DNA from: Oehlia diaphana
Lineage: Eukaryota; Glomeromycota; Glomeromycetes; Glomerales; Glomeraceae
Direction of reading: 5' to 3'
Assembly: GCA_003833135.1 (NCBI GenBank)
Contig: QZLH01000453.1
Span: forward strand, 1-64,000
DNA: 64,000 nt
In this document: positions 27,388 through 41,600 of the stretch, in pieces
Position numbering within the stretch: position 1 is the first letter of the stretch
Layout of the letters: the number at the start of each line of letters is the position of its first letter
Notes under the pieces: model-generated
What the model was told of the DNA's origin: nothing
The model's database searches: none
The model's input: the letters and a program-made list of their open reading frames with translations, nothing else
Position numbers and translations under genes: made by a program

Positions 27388-29718
27388 CAAATTTTTTTTT
27401 TTTTTAGAAAAGGAGAAAAGAGGGAGAGGGAAATAAGTTTTCTTTCTTATTCTGTTGTGGCTATATATATATATACACACAAATTATTTTTTTTTTTTAT
27501 TATTTGCCAATTTTATAAACGGAAAAATATTTATGATATATAAATGATATAACCGAATATAAATTTGTAAAAAAAAGGGATGGATTGAGATGATTGATGA
27601 ACAAATATAAAATAATATATATATATTTTTAGTTTAAATTTATATTTGTTTTTTTTTTTGTTTTTATGTTTTTATTTTGTATTTGTTTATCTCTCTCTCT
27701 CTTTTTATTTTTTTACCGGGGGGGGGGGGTTTTTTTTCTTTTTCTCTCGTTTAAAAAAGAAAAAAAATTTTTTAAAAATTATTTTTTTTAGAAAAAAAAA
27801 GAGAAAATAACAAGGAAAAGAAAGCGTTATTTAAATAGTAAAAAGAAAATATATATTACAATATAAACAATATTTGTCCAGAATGTCTATGCGACGACTT
27901 ATGCGGGGAGGAGATTAATGAGATTAATGGGAAATCTGGGAAACAGTTGAAAAAAAAAATACCTATTATGTATATTATATATTTTATATTACCATTATTG
28001 TAAAATATAAAGTAGTATAAAATTGATTAAGTACATAAAGTACATACGTAAATAAACTATTTAGAGTATTAGTTTATTTAATATTGTAACATTTAGTTGT
28101 TAAAAAAAAAAAAATATGTTGCATGAACATCCACTCCATCCTTTCTTTCTTTCTTTTTTTTTTTTTTTTTCTCCAAGAAATCCTTGGCCTCCCTTTATTC
28201 TAAATAGAGTTAATTATGTATCATGCACACATGCTTTTGTTTTACAAGAAAAGTTTTAATTATATAAACGTAATTTATATAATAATATTATTTATTTTAA
28301 ATATTGTTGATAATAAATATCTATTATTTATTTATTTATTTATTATTATTTATTATTTACTTACTTTATTATGTATATATAATGGGGAGAAATGTGAAAA
28401 GAATGAGGAGAGGGAGAAAGAGAGATAGATAGATATATCAAAATTCGATCATTCTCGGAATAATTTTAAAATAAAATAAAATAAAATAAAAAATGCAAAT
28501 GATCAAATTCATTCTAATAGTATGTAATAAAAAAAAAAAACTAAAGTTTCAAACAGATTCTGAAACGATAATAATTGAAATTGTTCGATGTTAAAAAATA
28601 ACCTCTTTTGGATTAAACAAAAAAAAAAAAAAAAATATGTAATTTTTCATTCCGCATCAAAAAAAAATAATATTTACAATGATTGTTAGAAAAAATATTT
28701 TTTAAAATTACTTTTTATTATTACACAACAAAATATATCATTTATCCTATATAAAGGAATTATTAATAAATTTATTTTTTTTTTGTAATATTAAATTATA
28801 TATATAAAAAAAGAAGCGAGATTATTAAAGTTAGATTTACGATACATTAAAACAAATATTCTTCCTTTCTTCTTTTACCACCGAATTCTCAATTGCAGAT
28901 ATGAAATCATTTTTCTTACGTTTCAAAAAAATCAAGTATAGAATCAGGTTTAAAATCTTGTTTATAAACTAGTTTATTCAAGGTCTAAACTCAGTTTAAA
29001 CTTAGTTTAAACGCATTTACTTCTGATACACTTTATTTGTTACCCCTCTTTTTTCATTATACATCCATTATATAATATAATATCATATATAACATAATAA
29101 CGTATCATATATATATATATAACATAATAACATATAACATAATATATATATATCCATATATATACCTCTCGATTCTCGAACCAAATCTTCTCATCAATTA
29201 AACTTAATATTGGTGTTACGTTAAACATTCCTTACCACGTTTCCTGTAATGAAAAGGAAATTTTTGGTAAAAAAAAGGTTTCATAATACTTGTAATTTCT
29301 AAAAATAAATTCTACCATAATCAATTCTTCTAATTCTCTCATTTAAAAAATGGGTATTATTATTTATTATTATTATTCCCTCCACATCGAGATAATTTTT
29401 ACAATTAATTACGAGAATAGAAAATTAAATGAAATTAACTAAAAAGGAATGACATAAAAAAGAATTTGGGTTACACCACATTACTATAAAAATTATCCAT
29501 CTATTTTTAAAAAAAAAATTTGTAGGTAAATAAATAGAGAAGTGTAAAAGATAATATCTATCTATTATCTTTTGATAATTTTATCTATTTCATATGATTA
29601 ATTATAGATTATTAAAAATAAAATAAATAAATAAAATGCAAGATACGTGGTAAGATTTTGTTTGTTCTCGGACCCTTCCACAATAAATTTTCTAATGGAG
29701 AATCAAATTACATAAAAA

Positions 29719-29753
<35 letters not shown>

Positions 29754-31853
29754 TTTGCACATCTTTGTTCAATTTCTAGTAATCACAAAAGGATCAACCC
29801 GTTTGTTTTAAACAAATCAATCAGCTCAAATCAGGGAATTTTATTAAATCCTTCGGATATTCGGTAATTACATTATCATTAAAAGTTAAAGATCGTTACG
29901 ACCCACCTAACAAAATAATTTTTAGGTTTTTTTCCTGTCATACTTGTGTCACGCGTCAATTCTTACATTAAACCCTTTTATATGTTGGTTGATTATGCAT
30001 TCTGTATAGAAATTATCCCTTTCGTTTTACTCATTTAAAAAAAAAAAAATGCATTTTTAATGTATAGATTATGTACGATAAACAACAATAAATAGGACAA
30101 TCTAACTAGGTAAAAATCTTCGTATAAGATTAATTTTAGTAAATTACTCTTTCGGATATATCTTCCGTGAAAGAAAAGAAAAAAAGAAACTTTTACGCCC
30201 TGAAATTTTTTTTTTTTTTTTTTTTTCTTTATTTTATTTTGACAGGGATTCAGGTTTAAAGTACTATATACATACATTTGCACGCATTTTTAACGGTAAA
30301 TGCGTAATTGCATGATACATGCATATCGTACATACCATAAACTCCACAAAAAAGTATGATAAGCCACCTTATTATTAATGCAAAGTATTGTTGTGTAATA
30401 TTACATTTTATTGTAATGATAGAAATGTAGAGGTTGCAGAAAAAAAATACTATTAAAAAAACTATTAAAAATTAAATTTTTTTTTTAAAAAAAAAATTTT
30501 TTAAACAATTGTCAAAAAGTTTAAAAAAAAATGTAATAATACCTGATTTTATGTTATATGTTGGAGACAGTGGAGTATGATTATAACAATGTAATAAAAG
30601 TGAAAAAAAAAAACCCGCGTATTTTGAAATTTACGGAATTAGCCACAAAAAAAAAGGAAAGAAAAGCCACGAATTGTATAAGCCTCAATTTGAAAAAAAT
30701 CTTTGAAACCCGATACCTATGTATCACATATAAAAAAAAAAAAAAGATAAGGAAAATCAAAACTTTTTCTAGCTTACAATAGTCTCAATAGTTTCATAAA
30801 TATCAGGCAAAAGTATAATCAAGTTTATTTTAAGTTTGTTTTCAATTGTTACCATAATGAAATTAATTGAAAAATTTGATTTTTTTTATTTCCATTATCA
30901 ATGAAACAATAAAAAATCTAAACTTTATTGGAAAAAAAAAATCTTTTTATGAAAGCCACATTATTTACCATTTTCACATTAGTGTAATGTTAAGGTTCCG
31001 CTTTTTTTGAATTGTGGTCTGTTCTCTTAATTTTTTTTTTTTTTTTAACTTATAATCAAAAAATGGAAGAATTCTTTGTGTGATGATTTTCCATGTGTTT
31101 CTGTCAAAAAAAAAAAGGGGACCACCACAGGCATTGGCCAAAACTATCTAATAGTAAATTACATAATTGTTACGTATATAACTCTCTTAATTAAACTTAA
31201 TTTACCACACGCGAACTTAAATTTGTAATACCATTATAAAGAAAGTTTTAAGCCGCATGAAACAGCCAAAAAAAAGCCTTTTTCTCTCTCTCTTCTCCCA
31301 GGATTCAATTAGATCATTTTCATCTGATTTCAAATTGGTTTAGTAATACAAAAAAAAAAAGAGTACATTGTTTAATAAATTGTTAATATAAACACATTAA
31401 GAAAATTTCTGATATTTCCGAAATTCCGATTCTATTCCGATTTCTCTTATCTACAAATCCAATTTTACCGATAATTCTAAATTATTTCGAAATGAAGCTG
31501 GTTTCATTTAATGAAGTTTTATTTGTTACATCCGTTCATTATTATTAATAATATATATAAAAAAAAAAAAAATACGTATATTTGGGTATATAAAATTTTT
31601 AAACATTGTAACATTTAATTTATTTCGTACATTTGTTTGTTTTCTGATTCGATACTACCAGACAATAATAAACTAAAAAATATAATAATAATCACATGAA
31701 TTTAAATCTGAAGCCGATATTTCCTTAATTTGTAATGAAAGAGGTTATAACAACTTTTTCTAGTTGTATAAAATAATAATATAAATAAATAAAGCTATCT
31801 ATTATCGGACATGATTTTATATCATGCCACGTGATTAATTCATAGTTTACTCA
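27151..31853. other. 4.7-kb gene-free, homopolymer-rich region
   Basis: A and T tracts of 10-30 bases are frequent (27260-27400, 28620, 29715-29750, 30205-30230). A run of 12 G lies at 27718-27729 beside a C/T-rich tract, and TATATA runs occur near 29080-29160. Open frames here are short, low in complexity and not credible. It contains the upstream region of the coiled-coil gene and the 3' flank of the SET-MYND gene. No tRNA, rRNA or transposase was recognised. Confidence 0.55.
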
Positions 31854-34522
31854 TTAATATTCTCCTTTTTTTAACCCTAATTCACCTTCAACATCCCATA
31901 AATTCATTTCGACCATTTTGGTAATAGGATGTTGATATCCATGAGTAATTTCTAACCCTTTTAAAGCTTCCCTTAATAATTCATCAATTTTTTCTAGATC
32001 TTTAACTTTAATATCATTATAATCAAATGATAAATAAATTCTTGCAGTAGAATATATTTGTAAACTTAAAAGTGGATGGAATTTACTATATAAAATTCTA
32101 TAAGATTCTATTAATTTTAATGAATGATCTAATGCTTTCTTCCAATCCTTTAAGTTACAATATATTTCAACTAATGTTTTACGAGTTCTTATCATATTAT
32201 AATTTGCTTCATATAAAAGTTCTTGTTGAATTTTAAACGTTTGTTCAAAGAATGTTACTGCTTGTCGATCATCTAATATCCGATTGTAATTTGTTTGTTA
32301 ATACTTTAAATCGTATAAAATAATTAAATTAGATAATTTTACCTTGATCACGTAATTCTGTTCCTTTATCAAAAAATTCTAAGGCCACCGATAACCTTTT
32401 CTCTACATCCGCTACATCATAATGTATCTCCTTTGAACAAACTGAACATGTTGATGTATATTCTTCTACTCCTAATTCTAATGATTCTATAAAAAAAAAG
32501 GTGGTAATTTCTTTTGTTAACAAAGTGATTTTTGTTTTTAAAAAAAGGTGATTTTTTTTTAACAGAGATTTTGTTTTTAAAAAAAGTGATGTTTTTAAAA
32601 AAGTGATTTTTTAAAAGTGATTTTTTTTTTTTTAAAAAAAAAAAAGGATAAAAAATAAACCTGGAGGTTCAATTGCATTCGAACAAGTTGGGTTTTGACA
32701 TCTTAAAGCGCTTCTTGGATCAACATGAGTTTTCGACTATAATTTATAATTATAAAGCTGAATAAGACTAATGTATTGATTAATTTATAATATAATAACA
32801 TACCTTATAATATTCGCATAATTCGCATCTGCATATAAAATAATAACGATCTTGTAATTCTTTTCGTCGCTCTTCACCCGGTTGACTTACATCGATATAA
32901 TTGATTGTAATCTACAAAAAATATATATAAATATATATAAATATAATATATAATATATTATATATATATATTATCTTTTCTCATCTTTTCTCTCCCCTCT
33001 CTCCCCTCTACCTCTTGATCTTTCATAATAGGCTCAATACATCGAATCATCATTTTTGATTTTTCAAAAACAACAACACAATTAGGCTGACAAGAATGAT
33101 TGATCAGTGATGTGTTAGAATAAATCGCTGCTCCATTTGGTATCATTTCTCCATCCATAATAGAGAAACTATTTTCTGTAAACTGATAATAATATAAAAT
33201 TTTTTTTTTATTAATCCTTTTCTTTTTTACGCGTATATACAAAAAAATATTCTGGTAAAATATAATAAATACACGACAAAATAATTCAATCATATCTGAT
33301 GAATTCAATATGGCTTCTTTTGGTACGCATTCACGAACCACCATTGACATTTGAACAAAAGGTTCGATTTTTTCTTGTTTGAATAAATTTCGATCTGTGT
33401 TGTGTAATCATTACTAAGAAGAATATAAAATATCATGAAAACTAAAAAAACCCAATTTATCATTAACATTTAGGATACTGCTTTGTAAATTTTCGATTTC
33501 TTTGAACTGATGACAATAATGACAATGATGATAATGATGATAATGATGATAATGAATAAATTAAAATAAAAAATAAAAGAATTTATCAAAAATATTTATT
33601 ATCAAAAATTACGTACTGATGCCGGATCACTCATTCGACGTATTAGGATCCGGCATATTAAACGAATTGAAGTTGGTGGCTTTCTCTGTACTTTGACAAA
33701 AATTTTACATTCATGTTGATGGATTGCCCAATCATTACGTTGACATTCCTATACAATATATATGCGAGTCATCAGCATCAATATATATTGATCTGATTAA
33801 ATTATTATGAATGTTCCTAACCTTGGAACAATAATAAACAATTTTACAATTTGCACAACATAATAATTTTCCTCCTTTCATAAAACAATTGCTACAAATT
33901 ATAGAAAGGTTTGCATCATCTACTACTGACGCGTAAGACATATCTTCCATGACAAGAGTACCTATGAATTATAATAGCATTTTCATGTTGAAATCATTAT
34001 TTACACAAAATAATAATTGATATACAGTATCAATGCTATCTGGAGCATAATCGCGAGATATAAAAATACCGGAAGGTATATTTTGCAGAGCAAATATCCC
34101 TCTTCCTGATTGATTGCTTGTCCTAATCTCTGATTTTACATTTGTTTTCATTTTAGAAATTTGTTCATTAAAAGATATTCCTTGTTCCACATTCGTCCCT
34201 GTATCAATATTTTTTTCCTGAGTATTGCTACTTTGAGTTATTGGACTATAACTATCCTTCGAAATAAATTTCAGCGATTTATATTCTGATATATCATCCT
34301 AAAGTCAAAAAAGCTTATTAAAAAATTTTAAACAGAAGACAATGCTTTAAAAGCACGTACTTCTTCGTTTATTTCATCAAAAAAGCTTAATTTAGCTGAA
34401 GTAGCAGTCCCCAAGGCTGAGGTCCGTTTTTGAACTTCATTGCTTTTTTGAACCTGCTGTTCCTCCTCTTCATCACTATTGCTAATTTTCCTTCTCCGTA
34501 AAGTTTTCTTTTTAGTACTCAT
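31854..34522 (-). CDS. SET-MYND (SMYD-type) lysine methyltransferase with acidic N-terminal extension
   Basis: About nine exons. After an N-terminal extension the split SET domain begins at TSNQSGRGIFALQNIPSGIF. The MYND finger follows (CSNCFMKGGKLLCCANCKIV, YYCS, ending ECQRNDWAIHQHEC), then SET core NTSLINHSCQPNCVVVFEKS, the post-SET cysteines in YYFICRCELC and DPRSALRCQNPTC, and a C-terminal helical TPR-like region to the end. NHSCxPN is the SAM-binding motif. SMYD3-like order; substrate unknown. The first exon (34522 to about 34354) encodes a Lys/Arg and acidic region, RRRKISNSDEEEEQ, joining in phase through a GTACGT donor to DDISEYKSLKFISK. That extension is unusual and could be a separate small gene. 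Divergent from PCMT (134 bp between starts). Confidence 0.85.
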
Positions 34523-34656
34523 TAAATTTAAATTTAAATTTTGATTTTTTTTTTTAACAATGATTAATATTGATATGTCGTGTAATGATCTACGGCTTGT
34601 TGATCTATGATGATCTATGATGTAAAAGAATCGTTAATTCAAGTTCGCACGACCGT

Positions 34657-36000
34657 ATGTTCACTTCAATGCCATTTCTTCGCAATATAAACTATCGACT
34701 CTTGTTAAGCCAATTTTCTATTACTGCGACCCTTTTATCTTCACCTTTATTATATTCTTACAATAATATCTCCGGTCTATCTTCTGCACTTAAACCTGTT
34801 TTTTGTGACTCGGGGACTTTATTTCAAAATTCTTCTGTAACAAACACTTTTTTACGTCCATTTTCTTTAAACATGGCTTGGTATTGTTCTGCTAATAGCA
34901 ACGAAGGCCTCGTGAATAACTTGAAATCGGCTAAAATTATTACTTCAAAACGGGTTGAGGAAGCTATGAAAGCTACCGATAGAAAAAATTATGCTTCTTA
35001 TTCTCCATATAGAGATTCACCTCAACAATTAGGTTATGGTGCCACCATTTCTGCACCGTAAGCATATTATTATATAAAATAATTGATATTGGCTTCAATT
35101 ATCGGTTTTATCGAAAGAATACGACTAAAATTTTCATTCTTCTTTTATAAAGCCACATGCATGCTCATGCTCTTCAAAATTTGGAACCTTTTTTACAGCC
35201 CGGTATGAAAGGTATGTGAAGATAAAAAAATATTATAATTCATCCCAACTTAAGTTTAAATTCGAGATACTTTATTTAGTTATGGACATTGGATGTGGAT
35301 CGGGATATTTAACGGCATGCCTTGCAGAAATGGTACATTATTACATGATTATTGTTTTTATTCCACTTTTTGGATCTTTATCATTTATTCTATTTTAAAG
35401 GTCGGACCCGAAGGAAAGGTGATTGGAATAGAACATATTAAGGAACTTGTAGACATGTCGAAAAAGAATATTCAAAAAGATCGACCAGACCTTTTGGAAT
35501 CTCAAAGAATCATATTAATTCACGGAGATGGAAGGGAAGGTTATCCGGAAGAGGCACCTTATGATTGCATGTACATTATTCATGGTTTCTTTCTTTCTTT
35601 TTTATTTGTTACAATTAATTACCGATTGAAAATTTTGAATTCATACAGTCATGTTGGCGCCGCTGCAGATGAAACGCCAGATGCATTGATCAATCAACTG
35701 AAAGAACCTGGACGGTAAGTTAAAACATTAATATGGGATGATTATTTTTTTGAAGTCAATTACATTTAATGCGTGCATTTAAATAGACTATTCATTCCCG
35801 TTGGAGGTAAAGATCAGTACATTTATCAGATCGATAAAGACGAGAATGGAAATGTTACACGAAAGAAAGTGATGGGAGTCGTGGTACCGTATCAATACAA
35901 ACCATTTATAATTTATGTTTTATTCTTTATTCTAATCAAATTCGTTTCTTTTTTATAGTATGTCCCTCTTACGGATGCCGACAAACAATGGTCAAGATAA
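34657..36000 (+). CDS. Protein-L-isoaspartate O-methyltransferase
   Basis: Seven or so exons. The core reads [20 protein letters not shown], then [37 protein letters not shown] (SAM motif I), [11 protein letters not shown] (post I), [20 protein letters not shown] and GRLFIPVGG, ending in [13 protein letters not shown]. This is the PCMT1/Pcm family, which repairs isoaspartyl residues in aged proteins. The first ATG adds about 72 residues before the family's usual start at 34873; that extension is hydrophobic and Ser-rich with few acids and could be a mitochondrial or secretory leader. Both starts are possible. Its stop is 79 bp from that of the convergent HAD gene. Confidence 0.9.
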
Positions 36001-36079
36001 GGTTCGTTTTACTTAGTGAATGCTTAATAAAATTTTATATTTGTAGCATTCATTCTAATGATAACAGAAATGAGATATA

Positions 36080-37237
36080 TCACCCTATATAGTTGAATAT
36101 CTCACTTAAACTATGAATAATATCATATCGTTGATTTTTTTCATTATTGTATATTGTGTTTTCAGATTTTGTATCTTCAATTCTTTTTATAAGTAATGTA
36201 CTTATACCAACATTCTTTGCTCCTTGATAATCTCTGAAAAATTATACTATACATGAGTATTTAACTATTAACAATTAACAATAAATAGAGAATAAAGAGA
36301 AGTTAATAAGGCTCACCTAACTTTATCATCACCAACATGCAATACTTGTTTTCTCCTCTCTTCTTTGTTTGTAGTATTAATTTCACCTAATTCTATTGCT
36401 TTTTCAAAAATTCTGGCATCCGGTTTTTCAATACCAAATCTACCGCTTAACAAGATGAAATTAAAATATTGACGAATGTTTAATGAAGAAAAAATATTCT
36501 CTTCAAATAAATTTTATATTAGCATTATAATTAATAATAATTGGAGTATTAATGTATATAACATACCTATTCTTTCATCTAAATTACTTATTACACCTAA
36601 TTTAATCTTTCTGTTATTATGTAATTCATTTAACACGTGTACAGTATCATCATATAACTCATATGTTTCAGAAGTTGTGAATTTGTTATATAAATTTGTT
36701 GACAATGTTGGTAATATTAGTGATAAATCTTTAATAAATAAAAAAAATTTGTTATTAAATTTAAACAAATTTATTTTTTTTAAAAAAAAATATAAATTCA
36801 ACAAAATTACTTTGTTTATTAACTCCAGCTTCAATAAATGTTTTTTCTATAACCTACGATAAAAAATAAATTATATAATTGGGATCATCTCTATCATCAT
36901 CTTTTACCATCTTACCTTAGTCCACCATTCCTTTGGACTCAATTTACTATCATATCCATAATTAGGGTATAACTTATAAATACTCCGAAAAGATTCTCTA
37001 AATTTTTTATCTATTAAAGATTCTTCTAATTTTATTCCGAATTTGGCAATCTCTTTTGACTAAATTTTTAAGCAGTTAAAAGGAAATAAATATACATATA
37101 TATTTATATGGTATAATTTGATGAAATTAAAAATGAAATGGATTTTCTATTACGTAGAAATATTCTATTTTTCCATTTTTTGGGCGAAATAATGTTCCAA
37201 ATGCATCGAATGTGATTAATTTGATTTTTGATGCCAT
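36080..37237 (-). CDS. HAD-superfamily hydrolase, HDHD3-like
   Basis: About six exons from MASKIKLITFDAFGTLFRP to EIFNYIG. Motif I is DAFGT, of the haloacid-dehalogenase subclass where the second Asp is replaced by an aromatic residue. Motif II is in LGVISNLDERI, motif III lysine in RFGIEKPDARIFEKA, and motif IV in HVGDD. The helical cap lies between (SPKEWWTKVIEKTFIEAGVN). Such proteins are often labelled HDHD3 or REG-2-like; the substrate is not known. The missing second Asp makes a phosphatase role less certain. Confidence 0.82.
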
Positions 37238-37430
37238 GAAATAAATGAGAATTATTCTTTTCTGATAAAAATCAGGTAATCAGCAAAATGTCGATTAATT
37301 AGATTATCAAAAAATTAATTTTCGAGATTTTCAAAATATCAAAATACAGTTATTACTATATTTGGTTTTAAATAAATAGATTTTATTATAGGAATAAAAT
37401 ACATTTTTACAGAAGTAAAATTTTTAAATT

Positions 37431-38489
37431 TTATTGCAACAAAGAAGCAGACATATGTAAACCTAATGCGAAAGATCCAAGGTTCGAATCTATTCCGTAT
37501 CCTTTCTTTTCATACTCTAGATAATATCATTTTTAAAATAATAGAAAATGTTTTTTTAAACCCTTTGTAAAATAAAAAAAAAAAATTTGATATTTTATTC
37601 TTACCCTGTAAAGTTGAAAAAAGATTTTTGATAGGAACAATTACGATGGTAATGAATTCGTCCTCTTCAAGTTTTTGTTGTGGATTTTTATTAATTTCAT
37701 CATCCAAATCAACCTTTCGAAAAAAAAAAAATCGTTTTTAACATATACACACACATTAAATGAAAATGAAAATTTATTTAAATATTATTTACCTCAACGA
37801 AAATTAATTTATTATTCGTATTTGTCATTCCTACGTTATTATACATTGTGTAATATGAAGAAACAATTTTACCATGGTACCCAGTTTCTTCTTCTAATTC
37901 TCTTATTGCTGCTTTTTCGGGAGTTTCTTCTTGATCAACCAATCCTTTATTTACGAGGAAAAAAAAAATTGATACATATTTGAAATATATCTCTATTACG
38001 GATAAACTAATTGTACTTTTTTTTTTTAAAAAAAAAAAAAAATTATATATACCAGCGGGAAATTCAACGCTCATTTTATTGATAGAAGGACGAAATTGTA
38101 AACATAATATTATCTGAGTTGACTCATTATTTTTGGATTTCAATAAAGAAACGATTCCAACAGCTTATAAAATTAATTTTCATTGATTTAAAATGAATTC
38201 ATCAAAAATAATGAATCTTTGTGATATATTAAGAAATATTAAATCGTTTTACCATCTAATTCACTACTCCCCCTCGTTTTCCTTTCTGCGATTTCCCAAG
38301 ACTAAATAAAAATTTTAACAAGTTTTTATCTAAAATAGTATAAATTTCGTACTTAGTGAAAATATTATTCTTATGAAAACAAACCCTTTTATTCCCTTTT
38401 GGATCAGAATATTCTAATTTGTATAATCCAATCCATCGTGATTCTTTATTTTCTAAAGGTTCTTTAGAATTTATACGAGGATCTTGCAT
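37431..38489 (-). CDS. Nudix hydrolase, ADP-sugar pyrophosphatase type (NUDT5/Ysa1)
   Basis: Six or so exons from MQDPRINSKEPLENKESRWI to the C-terminal IDSNLGSFALGLHMSASLLQ. The Nudix box is assembled as G-LVDQEETPEKAAIRELEEET-GYHG, fitting GX5EX7REUXEEXGU. SWEIAERKTRG and CLQFRPSINKMSVEFPAG match the NUDT5/YSA1 subfamily, which hydrolyses ADP-ribose and related ADP-sugars. Introns interrupt the box at G|LVDQ. Divergent from MLH3 with 148 bp between starts. A tRNA-B-box-like GGTTCGAATCT near 37482 lies inside the last exon and is coding. Confidence 0.87.
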
Positions 38490-38600
38490 GTTTTGATGTG
38501 GGATGATACCGATGATGCCGATGAATGCCTCTTTGTATATTTAAGCTTATTATCACGTGGTTACATAAATAACGTTGGTAAGTGATCTTACTATTAAATT

Positions 38601-38606
38601 ACGCGT
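38601..38606. promoter_or_regulatory. MCB-like ACGCGT box upstream of MLH3
   Basis: ACGCGT, the MluI cell-cycle box bound by MBF in yeasts, lies 32 bp before the MLH3 start codon and in the region shared with the Nudix gene. Role inferred only. Confidence 0.4.
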
Positions 38607-38637
38607 AAGTTGACTAAGTTCTCCCAACTTTCACAAA

Positions 38638-41600
38638 ATGACAATTCGTCGATTAAATGACTCGGCCATTCGCAAGCTTCGCGCTTCTTTTATTTCAACT
38701 GTGGCTCAGTGTGTTGTCGAGCTTGCCCAGAATAGTAAGAACTTTATGCGTTGCTGCGTTATTCTTGGAATCATATTCATTGTAACAAATTTTATCTTAG
38801 GTCTTGACGCTTTAGCAACAACCATAGAAATTCATGTTGATATGACGAAATTTTTTATTCAAATTATTGATAATGGGACAGGAATTACACCAGAGGATAT
38901 GGAAAAAATTGGTCAACGATATGGTATTTTTCTTTTAGTTGATCCTTTCATATAACTTCAAATGATATCAATTTTATTAATAAATTTATTTAATATTTAT
39001 AGCTACTTCAAAATGTCATACATTAGAAGATTTGGCGCACGTAACTACTTATGGTTTTCGTGGAGAAGGTTTGATATTATTTCATTAATAGAATTTCTTT
39101 CCACACTTTTTTTTGATCATTATTATTTAATTTTTTTTTTTTTCTTTTATTTAATAATTAAAAGCTTTGGCTACGTTGGCTGAAGTTTCCGCCTTGGAAA
39201 TAATAAGTAAACATCCTAATTACTATGACACGTATTGCACGATTTTAAAGGTTTGATATTTAACATTAGTTTCTGAATAAAGTTAAGACATAGTTACAAT
39301 ATGTTAATTCTATTTATTTAGGGTGGACAACGTCTTCAATGTGGCCCAACACGAAGTAGTAGGCGTAAAAAACCTGGAACTATAATAATAATACGTGATT
39401 TATTTTTTACGGTATATTTGTTATTTTTTTTTAATTGTTCATAAAAATTTGAAAGTTTCATTTTTTACTTGATTTAGTAATAATTTTATTCGATATTTTA
39501 GTATCCTGTTCGTCGTAAGCATTTATCAGAGAACGGCTTCATTAATGAACTCGAAAATGTTAAGAAATTGGTGGAATCATTAGCGTTAATTCATCCTCAA
39601 GTAACCTTCACTTTAGTTGACGCGTCAATTGATAGCAAAATTGTCACTACAAAAAAGGTAAAGAATGATCATCTATTAATGAACTAATAACAAAAAAAAA
39701 TTTATATTAATTTTAATGTTTATTTAGGCTGCAACTAGCATATCGACTTTTCGACAACTTTTTGGATCATCTCTGGCACAGGTAATATTAAATTAATTTC
39801 TTATAATTATTCGATTTTATAATCTTATTTATTTTCATTTTTCTTTATAGAACCTTGATTCGGTATATGCAGAGGAAGATGATATAAAAATTGAAGGATT
39901 TTTCTCTCTTAGAGGGTTTCACACAAGGGTATATATTTATGATTTAAGATTATATTTATTATGAGTTTAAATTAATATACTAATTTTAAAATAATTTATT
40001 TTATATGTAGCAACATCAATATTTTTGTAAATATTAGTGGTTGAAAAATATAATCACTTATTGTGTATCTTCAAATTTTTTAACTTTACTTTTATTATAG
40101 ACGTCAATAAACTGCTTATAGGTTTTAATGAAATATATAAGTTGATTGATGAGATATTTAATCAAAGCAGTTTTGGTAAAAAGGTTAGACAACCAATTAG
40201 TGTTTCCAATAAATGGAAATTTCTGTTTATTAATTTTTATTATTACCATTTTGTTTTTTTTTAAAAAAAATTATATACATATACATTAGAATTATGAATT
40301 ACCCTTGAAATCTGGATCAGATTATTCAAAATATAGTTGGTGTTTCCTTAATACATATAGATTAAATTATTCTAAAAATAATTCATCTATTCAATCTTTT
40401 CTATCTATATAGAGAAAAGTTCTATGACAAAATCTTTGGAAAAATATCCAATATTTTTCATTCATCTCACTTGCCCAACAACCATTTATGATAAATGTTT
40501 GGATCCAGCAAAAAGTATGATAGAATTTGAGGTTAGTTTTATCTTATTGATTTTCATCTTAATTTGTACTTTTATTTTTTTTTTATTTATTTTTTTTTTT
40601 TTTGTTTAAATTGTCTTAAGCTTATATTTTTATTGTTATCGAGAATTTTAAATATAAGCTAAATTTATTCATTTCAGGATTGGTCCAAAATTATAGATCT
40701 TTTATCTGCACTAGTATCACAATTTCTGTTGCATCATGGGTTTTCATTACGTGAGATTGAGACAATACCAAGTTTAGACACCCCAATGTCAATAATTGAT
40801 AAGGAACAAATCAATTATAAACGTGATTTGTCGCTATCTTTTGAAAATGTATTACATATCAAGAGTGGAGGTCGGAAACAATATACATTTCAAGATAAAG
40901 AATTGAAAGGTGGCTCATTTAATGATAGATTTTATGACAATCTTACCGAACATAACAAAAACTCGGAGAATAATTGTAACATAAATGGTACAAGTACAGA
41001 TTTAAATTCAAAAAAGGCGAATTCACAACTAAAAGCTAAAGTAGATCGAAGTAGACTTAGAACATCGAAGTTTCAAGAAGTAAATGATAATTCAGGAGCG
41101 ATTTCATGGGCAAAGGGGACTTTTGAAGTAATTTTTAAACAATTTTTATTTTTTAAACTTTTTTACAATCATTATTTTTATTCACCTTTTATTATAAAAT
41201 TAGAAATGGACCAATCCTGTTTTCAAAAGTGCGGAAGTTCCAATTCCTTTGCTTAAAGCAATAACAGCAAACAACAAAACTTCTTCAGTTACTAGCAATT
41301 TCTTTTCACAAAATTATTCAATACATTCAAATATTTCGGAACATCGTTTTTGTAAAAAAGATATTAAGCAAGCTAAAGTTATTGGTCAGGTTGATAATAA
41401 ATTTATTGCTTGCAAGTTACCTTGTACGCAAAATATTGATAAGGATATAGAAGAGAAGCGTAACATTTTGGTCCTTGTCGATCAACACGCAGCTGATGAG
41501 CGTGTACGTATCGAAATGTTGCTAAAAGAATTTTGTGAACTCAAACTCGAGCAATCGGATCGAATGGACATTGAAGATAACAGCGCACTACAACCATCAA

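Noticed and set aside
29040..30782. Several short Lys- or Tyr/Ile-rich frames
   Set aside because: They come from homopolymer and TATATA runs and have no family features or splice partners.
37478..37495. GGTTCGAATCT tRNA B-box-like word
   Set aside because: It lies in the last exon of the Nudix gene on the minus strand (YGIDSNLGSF) and is coding.
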